A DNA stretch of 10,949 bases, taken from the NCBI GenBank assembly GCA_016209005.1, contig JACQWZ010000039.1:1-10949 (forward strand). The letters are read 5' to 3'. The translations under genes were made by a program, and so were the position numbers. Position 1 is the first letter of the stretch. Each line of letters starts with the position of its first letter. The notes under the pieces are model-generated. The model worked only from the letters and a program-made list of their open reading frames with translations, ran no database searches and was not told the DNA's origin. Positions 7,250 through 10,949 of the stretch are shown in pieces. This stretch comes from Candidatus Kuenenbacteria bacterium (GTDB lineage Bacteria > Patescibacteriota > Patescibacteriia > UBA2591 > PGYQ01).

Positions 7250-7645
7250 ATGCCCCTTTCAAATGACAAAAAGAAAACAATCCTCTGGCTTAGCGTTTCA
7301 ATAATTACAGTTGTTATAATTATTATTTGGGGATTTTTTTTAAAAAAAGACCTTGGCGCGTTAAAAATACAATTACAACAAAAAAAAGAATTAAGCCCAA
7401 AAGATTTGCAATTTAAAAAAGATTTAGAAGAATTAAAAAAATCTTTGCAAAATGTTCAACAAGGAATTTTAAATGTTAAAACGACCGTAGAAAAAGAAAA
7501 TGTAAAAACAGAAGAACAAAAAAACACAGAAACAAAAAAACAAGAAAACACAAAAACACAAGAACAAAAAAATATAGAAGAATACAAGTTATCTCTAGAG
7601 CAAATGGAAGAATTGAAGGAAAAAATAAAAGAAAAATTACATTAG
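7250..7645 (+). CDS. Unrecognised single-pass membrane protein with coiled-coil tail
   Basis: No family is recognised for this 131-aa protein. Residues 1-10 are polar and basic (KKK at 7-9); residues 11-30 (ILWLSVSIITVVIIIIWGFF) form one transmembrane helix or uncleaved signal anchor; then comes a charged tail likely to be coiled coil (about 31-80). Residues about 84-112 are low complexity (Thr, Glu, Gln, Lys and Asn), encoded by A-rich words such as ACAAAAACACAAGAACA that match intergenic repeats, for example the inverse near 6164-6195. This suggests that repeat DNA expanded the coding region. The end (MEELKEKIKEKLH) is helical. A small membrane-anchored scaffold is imaginable, but no function should be assigned. 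A palindromic element starts two bases after the stop. It is real by frame, start and composition, yet A-rich bias reduces certainty. Confidence 0.6.
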   Translation: MPLSNDKKKTILWLSVSIITVVIIIIWGFFLKKDLGALKIQLQQKKELSPKDLQFKKDLEELKKSLQNVQQGILNVKTTVEKENVKTEEQKNTETKKQENTKTQEQKNIEEYKLSLEQMEELKEKIKEKLH

Positions 7646-7646
7646 T

Positions 7647-7709
7647 TGTAGAGGCATCCCCTTGTGGGTGCCCTCTTTGAAAGGGCGGACATAAAACCCG
7701 TCCCCTACA
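7647..7709. repeat. GC-rich palindromic element with three-way-junction fold
   Basis: The outer stem is TGTAG (7647-7651) with CTACA (7705-7709). Inside are two hairpins: one at 7651-7675 (GAGGCATCCCC closing on GGGTGCCCTC through loop TTGT) and one pairing GGGCGG (7683-7688) with CCG and CCC at 7698-7704. It is strikingly GC-rich for this window. It starts directly after a stop codon and has no U-tract, so a dispersed repeat is more likely than a terminator, though it may protect the 3' end of the upstream mRNA. Confidence 0.7.
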
Positions 7710-7837
7710 GTAAATAACAAAATAGCAGACAAATGACAAATTAAAATTATATTTTAAATTTATCAATTTCATTTTAAATTTTGCATTGTCATTTTGATTT
7801 TTTACATTTTGATTTTTACATTTTACATTTTTTTATT
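7710..7837. other. A/T-rich word-repeat leader before the gene at 7838
   Basis: Recurring TTTTACATTT and ATTTTGATTTTT words. An in-frame ATG at 7781 would extend the following gene by 19 residues (MHCHFDFLHFDF...) that only translate these repeats, so it is not used as the start. Confidence 0.6.
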
Positions 7838-8344
7838 ATGCCAATAGATTATAGAGACGAAGAACAACAACTACAATATGAGACTGCAATGCGAGAAGCT
7901 AGAAATAAAGTTAGTCTTTCATCTAAATTAAGCGCTTTAAAAAAATATCAAGCAAAAGCCTTTCAATTAAGAAAAGAAATAGGTGATTTTAGTATAACGT
8001 TTTTTATTTTAGCTTTGATGTTTGCTGGATTTAAAGATTTATTAGATATATTTTCAATAGAATTATTTTCCTGGTTAGATTGGATAATAGATTTGGGATT
8101 TGGAGCTGTTTTATTTTTTGGTTGCAAGGGTAGTGTCAAACAAGTAAAAACAATTAGAATGACAAGTGTAGGCACATCAATAGCTGAAGCAATCCCAATT
8201 ATAGGCGCTTTGCCACTTTGGACAGCAGGTGTACTTTTACTTTACATAAAGATGGGTCAAGAAAATGGAACAGCAAAATTAGATTTAGAAAGTTTAGAGA
8301 AAAAAATCGCTAAATTAAATTCTGAAATCGCGCAAATGCAATGA
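7838..8344 (+). CDS. Unrecognised small multi-pass membrane protein
   Basis: 168 aa from the ATG at 7838 (MPIDYRDEEQQ), chosen because the upstream extension is repeat-derived. No family is recognised with confidence; similar short proteins appear, from memory, in Parcubacteria as hypotheticals. A charged N-terminal helix (about 5-48) is followed by hydrophobic segments at about 51-67 (FSITFFILALMFAGFKD), 79-96 (WLDWIIDLGFGAVLFFGC) and 115-137 (IAEAIPIIGALPLWTAGVLLLYI), then a helical, likely coiled-coil C-terminus (about 147-167). The Pro-rich PIIGALPLW turn within the third segment looks like the most conserved kind of element. It ends in TGA, which shows TGA is a stop here. Composition and codon use resemble the neighbouring genes. 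The function is unknown. Confidence 0.7.
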   Translation: MPIDYRDEEQQLQYETAMREARNKVSLSSKLSALKKYQAKAFQLRKEIGDFSITFFILALMFAGFKDLLDIFSIELFSWLDWIIDLGFGAVLFFGCKGSVKQVKTIRMTSVGTSIAEAIPIIGALPLWTAGVLLLYIKMGQENGTAKLDLESLEKKIAKLNSEIAQMQ

Positions 8345-8554
8345 CAAAAAAACTAAAAATTAAAAACACAAAAGGCAAAATAATAAAAATAAAAAAATAA
8401 AAAAACAATAAAATAATAAAACAATAAAACAATAAAACAAAAAATTTAAAATTTACGATTTTAGATTTAAGATTTATTAAAAATTAAAAATTAAGTCATT
8501 AAAAATTGATTGAAAATTGAAAATTTTTGCCCATTTTATAATTCTGCATTCTTT
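8345..8554. repeat. Word-repeat spacer before tRNA-His
   Basis: Contains AATAAAAC with period 8 (about 8406-8440), an inverted relative of the TTAAATC heptads (about 8451-8475), and ATTGAAAA repeats sharing a near-identical stretch with about 3391-3427. No ORF is seen. A TATAAT lies at 8537-8542. Confidence 0.65.
8537..8542 (+). promoter_or_regulatory. Candidate -10 element for tRNA-His / hisS
   Basis: A perfect TATAAT 13 bp before the tRNA 5' end, so transcription would start near 8549, a few bases before the mature tRNA. Two TTGAAA candidates (8510-8515, 8517-8522) give spacings of 21 and 14 bp, both poor, so the -35 is unresolved. Confidence 0.45.
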
Positions 8555-8679
8555 GACGGGCGTAGCTCAATGGTAGAGCTCCAGGTTGTGGTCCTGGCTG
8601 TTGCCGGTTCGAATCCGGTCGCTCGTCCCAATTAACCAGTTTTTAGCTGATAGCTGTTAGCTTATAGAATGCAGAATTA
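8539..8679. repeat. 14-bp inverted repeat flanking tRNA-His
   Basis: TAATTCTGCATTCT (8539-8552) and AGAATGCAGAATTA (8666-8679) are perfect reverse complements enclosing the tRNA. In a longer transcript they could pair and close a stem around the tRNA. If the TATAAT at 8537 is used, the left arm would be mostly untranscribed, so a DNA-level or accidental repeat origin is equally possible. Confidence 0.75.
8555..8630 (+). tRNA. trnH: tRNA-His (anticodon GTG)
   Basis: A full cloverleaf: G-1 at 8555; acceptor ACGGGCG (8556-8562) with CGCTCGT (8620-8626); D stem GCTC/GAGC; anticodon stem CCAGG/CCTGG with loop TTGTGGT, anticodon GTG at 8588-8590; T stem GCCGG/CCGGT with loop TTCGAAT; discriminator C73 (8627) and an encoded CCA (8628-8630). 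The extra G-1 opposite C73 is the standard bacterial identity element for histidine and is genomically encoded. Its own synthetase gene begins 79 bp downstream with no terminator between. A 14-bp perfect inverted repeat flanks the tRNA (8539-8552 and 8666-8679). Confidence 0.98.
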
Positions 8680-8709
8680 GAAATTTCTAAAAACTAAAAG
8701 CTAATTCAT

Positions 8710-9993
8710 ATGAAATCAGACATCTTACAATTAGCCAAGGGGGTGAGGGATTTTTTGCCGGAAGAAAAAATCGTCAGAGAAAAAATTATTGATATTTTAA
8801 AAAATATTTTTGAAATTTTTGGCTACTCCCCAATAGAAACCCCTATTTTAGAAAGGTTTTCTTTATTTTCTTTTAAATATATTCAGGGCGAAGAGTCGGA
8901 TATTTTAAAAGAATCTTTTAAATTGCAAGATAATGGCAAGCGAAAATTAATTTTAAGAACAGAATTTACGCCATCTCTCGCGCGTTTTATTGGCATGAAT
9001 CAAAATCTTAAAATGCCGTTTAAACGCTATCAAATTGGACAAGTTTTTAGAGATGGGCCAATTAAATTGGGAAGATACAGAGAATTTTGGCAATGCGATG
9101 CCGATGTTGTCGGTGTAAAAAATGAAATCATTGACGCGGAAATAATTGAATTGGCGTTAGAAGTGTTTAAAAAATTAAATTTGGAAGTCGAAATAAAAAT
9201 TAATAACCGAAAAATACTCAACGCCATTTTAGATCAAGTTAAGGTTCCAGAAACAATTCGAGATCAAGTTATTATATCAATTGATAAATTAAATAAAATT
9301 GGCGAAAATGGAGTAAAAGAAGAATTAGAAAAAAAGAATTTACCAATTAAAAATATAAATAAAATTTTAGAATTAATTAATATTGACGGAAAAAACAATC
9401 AAGATAAAATTGATACTTTAAAAAAAATATTAATCAATCAAGAAGGATTATTAGAAATAGAAAAAATTTTATTTTATTTAGATGACAGAGAAAATGTGAT
9501 TTTTTTGCCTAGCTTAGCTCGCGGATTGGCTTATTACACCAGCAACGTTTTTGAAGTATTTTTAAAAGATAAAAGCAAGATAAATTGTTCTTTGGCTGGC
9601 GGCGGGAGATACGACAAAATGTTCGGTAATTTTTTAAATTTCAAAAAAGAAATACCGGCCATTGGCATAAGTTTTGGTTTGGAAACGATTTTTGACGCTT
9701 TAGAAATTTCTAAAAAAGCGAATAAAAAAACAGTCGTTGATTTATTATTTATTCCGATTGGCGAACAAAATATCAAACCGGGATTAAAAATTATTAAAGA
9801 ATTGCGAGACAAAGGATATAAGGTTGATATGGATTATTTGTTTAGATCGCCAAGCAAAGCCTTGCAATATGCGAATAATATGAACATAGAAAAGGTTTTG
9901 ATTTTTGGAGACGATGAAAGAAAAAATAATGAAGTTTGTTTAAAAAATATGGAAACAGGCAAACAAGAAAACAAAAAAATTTCCGATTTTTAA
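8710..9993 (+). CDS. hisS: Histidyl-tRNA synthetase, archaeal/eukaryotic-like motif set
   Basis: A class II synthetase charging tRNA-His; 427 aa, normal length. It opens LAKGVRDFLPEE (motif 1 region), then ILRTEFTPSLAR (about 81-92), motif 2 FKRYQIGQVFRDGP...GRYREFWQCDADVVG (R114), the HisA motif ARGLAYYTSNVFE (R271) and HisB AGGGRYDKMFG (296-306), and a C-terminal anticodon-binding domain from about 335 (VDLLFIPIGEQN, MDYLFRSPSKALQYAN). The motif 2 region and the middle segment (IDKLNKIGENGVKEELEKK) resemble, from memory, eukaryotic/archaeal-type enzymes more than E. coli HisRS (FRYERPQKGRYRQFHQ). GLDYYT reads GLAYYT (A274 for Asp). The N-terminal start is canonical; no Shine-Dalgarno is present. 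It sits just downstream of tRNA-His, probably as one transcription unit. Confidence 0.95.
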   Translation: MKSDILQLAKGVRDFLPEEKIVREKIIDILKNIFEIFGYSPIETPILERFSLFSFKYIQGEESDILKESFKLQDNGKRKLILRTEFTPSLARFIGMNQNLKMPFKRYQIGQVFRDGPIKLGRYREFWQCDADVVGVKNEIIDAEIIELALEVFKKLNLEVEIKINNRKILNAILDQVKVPETIRDQVIISIDKLNKIGENGVKEELEKKNLPIKNINKILELINIDGKNNQDKIDTLKKILINQEGLLEIEKILFYLDDRENVIFLPSLARGLAYYTSNVFEVFLKDKSKINCSLAGGGRYDKMFGNFLNFKKEIPAIGISFGLETIFDALEISKKANKKTVVDLLFIPIGEQNIKPGLKIIKELRDKGYKVDMDYLFRSPSKALQYANNMNIEKVLIFGDDERKNNEVCLKNMETGKQENKKISDF

Positions 9994-10030
9994 TTAGTTT
10001 TTTTGATTATAATTTTTTAACGCTAATATC

Positions 10031-10070
10031 AATACCATATTTTAAGACGATCGTCTCAAAAGATGGTATT
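10031..10070. promoter_or_regulatory. Upstream palindrome 1a, probable distal operator
   Basis: A 40-bp palindrome centred on GACGATCGTC (10046-10055), arms AATACCAT/ATGGTATT, 18 of 20 pairs matching. There is no U-tract on either strand, so it is not an intrinsic terminator for hisS. The concentric symmetry fits a dimeric or tetrameric DNA-binding protein. Confidence 0.6.
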
Positions 10071-10097
10071 AAAAAAATATAAAAAAAATAAAAAACG

Positions 10098-10136
10098 ATA
10101 GTGTGTTTGTGACGATCGTCAAAAACACGCTATAAT
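10098..10136 (+). promoter_or_regulatory. Nudix promoter overlapped by palindrome 1b (operator)
   Basis: TTGTGA (10107-10112), an 18-bp spacer and TATAAT (10131-10136); predicted start near 10143, leader about 22 nt. A 36-bp palindrome (10098-10133, 16 of 18 pairs) centred on GACGATCGTC (10111-10120) covers the -35 and spacer and reaches into the -10. A protein bound there would block polymerase, so repression is the simplest reading. Confidence 0.65.
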
Positions 10137-10164
10137 TAATTTTATAAAATTTATCATAATTTTT

Positions 10165-10623
10165 ATGAACATAGAACAAAAAGATACATATTTTGTTGCA
10201 GTAAAAATTTTTTTAATGAATTTTGTAGAGACGCAAGATTTTGCGTCTTTACTGATTCTTAAAGATAATTTTGGCGATTGGGATTTACCTGGCGGAAGGA
10301 TTAAAAAAGATGAATTTGATGTACCGTTTGAGCAAATTATTAAACGTAAAATGATTGAAGAATTAGGTGATAAAATTAAATATACAATTATTAAACCAGC
10401 AGTATTTATGAGATATGAACGAATTGAAGCGACACCAGGGAATCCTTTAGTAAGAATATTTGCAATTGGATATTCCGGCACTTTAGACAGTGGTGAAATT
10501 ATATTATCATCACGACACACTGAAATGAAATGGGTAAATTTAAAAATTTTTAAACCCGAAGAATATTTTAAAGGTGGTTGGTTAAAAGGAGTAAAAGAAT
10601 ATATAGATTTTGTTAAACAATAA
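10165..10623 (+). CDS. Nudix hydrolase with variant Nudix box and embedded palindrome
   Basis: 152 aa, a single Nudix domain. WDLPGGRIKKDE (39-50) and RKMIEELG (61-68) form the Nudix box GX5E...RxxxEExG, but with 10 instead of 7 residues between E50 and R61, and Lys62 where the canonical RE has Glu. E65 and E66, the main metal-binding pair, remain. Such enzymes cleave nucleoside diphosphates linked to another group; the substrate is unknown. The C-terminal part (HTEMKWVNLKIFKPEEYFKGGWLKGVKEYIDF) is typical of the domain. No HTH is present, so it is not an NrtR-type regulator. Residues 21-30 (VETQDFASLL) are encoded by a GC-richer 28-bp palindrome between the first two strands. It is flanked on both sides by identical operator modules and driven by the promoter at 10107-10136. 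No Shine-Dalgarno. Confidence 0.85.
   Translation: MNIEQKDTYFVAVKIFLMNFVETQDFASLLILKDNFGDWDLPGGRIKKDEFDVPFEQIIKRKMIEELGDKIKYTIIKPAVFMRYERIEATPGNPLVRIFAIGYSGTLDSGEIILSSRHTEMKWVNLKIFKPEEYFKGGWLKGVKEYIDFVKQ
10225..10252. repeat. 28-bp palindrome inside the Nudix gene
   Basis: GTAGAGACGCAAGA followed by TTTTGCGTCTTTAC: 12 of 14 pairs match. The core AGACGCAA/TTGCGTCT is GC-richer than its surroundings. It resembles a dispersed bacterial palindrome I recall with the core GAGACGCAAAATTTTGCGTC. It is read through in frame. Confidence 0.7.
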
Positions 10624-10660
10624 TTTATTTGATTTTTGATTAATTTTAAATGATTTTTTT

Positions 10661-10699
10661 AATACCACATTTTAGACGATCGTCGCAAAAGATGGTATT
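10661..10699. promoter_or_regulatory. Upstream palindrome 2a, probable distal operator
   Basis: Arms AATACCA/TGGTATT around the core GACGATCGTC (10675-10684), with an off-by-one asymmetry from a single-base loss. T-rich DNA before it and A-rich DNA after it extend the pairing. It lies just after the Nudix stop but has no U-tract following the stem on the plus strand. Confidence 0.55.
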
Positions 10700-10720
10700 A
10701 AAATTAAAACAAAAAAAGCG

Positions 10721-10759
10721 ATAGTGCGTTTATGACGATCGTCAGAAATGTTCTATAAT
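10721..10759 (+). promoter_or_regulatory. Orphan promoter overlapped by palindrome 2b
   Basis: TTATGA (10730-10735), an 18-bp spacer and TATAAT (10754-10759), laid out exactly as in copy 1, with core GACGATCGTC at 10734-10743. Downstream only a 5-codon frame (10768-10785) exists before the IS boundary at about 10810, so it has no gene. It would transcribe antisense to the IS transposase. Confidence 0.55.
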
Positions 10760-10809
10760 TTAATTTTATGATTCAATTTGATTAAAATTAAATTATGTAA
10801 TATTAATAG

Positions 10810-10947
10810 ATATACTGGTTTTGTTTTAAATTTCCCTAAAATAAATTTTCAAATTTTATAGAATTAAATTTATTCCGGTTTAAATATTTCAAACAATCTT
10901 TTATCAAAACAGAAAAATCTTTTTCTAATCTGTTATGAGTAACATTT
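10810..10947 (-). mobile_element. 3' end of an IS630-like insertion sequence (right copy)
   Basis: Exact reverse complement of 1-138. The boundary at 10810 is preceded by AATATTAATAG, which differs from the left flank, so these are two separate insertions rather than one. The IS 3' end faces the interior, and it sits about 50 bp downstream of the orphan promoter. Confidence 0.7.
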
Positions 10948-10949
10948 TG
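10836..10949 (-). CDS. IS630-like transposase, C-terminal fragment (5' end outside window)
   Basis: The same frame as at the left end, one codon longer (QNVTHNRLEKDF...), with its TAG at 10838-10836; 37 residues are visible. The gene continues beyond the window edge. Family assignment rests on the terminal motif only. Confidence 0.55.
   Translation of the reverse strand, partial: QNVTHNRLEKDFSVLIKDCLKYLNRNKFNSIKFENLF

Larger units (their letters stand above)
10031..10136. repeat. Regulatory module, copy 1 (two GACGATCGTC palindromes plus promoter)
   Basis: A roughly 106-bp unit directly repeated at 10661-10759. Order: a 40-bp imperfect palindrome, an A-rich spacer, a 36-bp imperfect palindrome, and a TATAAT. 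Both palindromes are centred on GACGATCGTC; centres are 65 bp apart. It lies between hisS and the Nudix gene and ends 28 bp before the Nudix ATG. Confidence 0.85.
10661..10759. repeat. Regulatory module, copy 2 (two GACGATCGTC palindromes plus promoter)
   Basis: Direct repeat of 10031-10136, same orientation, about 99 bp. Palindrome 2a (10661-10699; core 10675-10684) has lost one base on its left arm relative to copy 1; palindrome 2b (10721-10756; core 10734-10743) follows, with centres 59 bp apart. The four 10-bp cores are identical while linker sequences have drifted, which points to selection on the cores. Confidence 0.85.

Noticed and set aside
7476..7772. Minus-strand 98-codon frame opposite the gene at 7250
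   Set aside because: Shadow of A-rich coding DNA (Phe/Leu/Val low complexity) running through the palindromic element.
7781..7837. In-frame upstream ATG of the membrane protein (MHCHFDFLHFDF...)
   Set aside because: It translates ATTTTGATTTTT/TTTTACATTT spacer words; MPIDYRDEEQQ is the better start.
10031..10070. Intrinsic terminator for hisS or Nudix (palindromes 1a/2a)
   Set aside because: Long stems but no U-tract after the stem on either strand; the same core overlaps promoters, which fits an operator better.
10031..10759. Integron attC sites flanking a cassette
   Set aside because: No GTTRRRY/RYYYAAC core sites, the palindromes contain promoters, and no integrase is visible.
10768..10785. 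Short frame MIQFD after the orphan promoter
   Set aside because: Five codons with no sign of continuation in other frames; not a gene.
1..10949. Recoded TGA (code 4 or 25)
   Set aside because: No in-frame TGA in any gene, Trp is TGG throughout, and the gene ending at 8344 uses TGA as its stop.

Overview
The window looks like a 10.9 kb contig from a very AT-rich bacterium with a small genome, most plausibly a candidate-phyla-radiation (Patescibacteria, Parcubacteria-like) lineage. The grounds are a low-GC housekeeping gene set, a Rel protein reduced to its catalytic half plus TGS, small membrane proteins of unknown function, no Shine-Dalgarno sequence before any start, and intergenic DNA made of short A/T-rich 'words' repeated on both strands. 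TGA is used as a stop (8342-8344) and no gene carries an in-frame TGA, so lineages that read TGA as an amino acid are unlikely. The lineage is inferred from style; no marker gene decides it.

Layout. Both ends (1-138 and 10810-10947) are the same 138 bp in opposite orientation. Each is the 3' end of an IS630-like transposase gene plus the IS terminus, so the interior lies between two inverted IS copies and the contig probably stops inside them. From the left: rel (348-1799, +); a gene-free stretch with a possible degenerate MITE and a 22-bp tandem repeat (1800-2104); an MFS transporter (2105-3265, -); leuS (3483-6062, -), which shares a divergent promoter region with a metallo-beta-lactamase-fold hydrolase (6344-7003, +); two unrecognised membrane proteins (7250-7645 and 7838-8344, +); tRNA-His(GTG) followed closely by hisS (8555-9993, +); and a Nudix hydrolase (10165-10623, +).

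How the genes work together. leuS, tRNA-His and hisS serve translation, and Rel couples amino-acid starvation to (p)ppGpp. tRNA-His and its own synthetase are adjacent and may be co-transcribed. The other genes show no pathway link to these.

The most unusual part is the right end. The Nudix gene sits between two directly repeated regulatory modules (10031-10136 and 10661-10759). Each holds two large imperfect palindromes centred on the identical core GACGATCGTC, and the second palindrome of each overlaps a good sigma70-like promoter. This looks like a dedicated operator system for an unseen DNA-binding protein. The second module now points only into the IS and seems to have lost its gene. Other notable features are GC-rich palindromic elements embedded in frame in leuS and in the Nudix gene, resembling the protein-coding palindromic elements known from Rickettsia.
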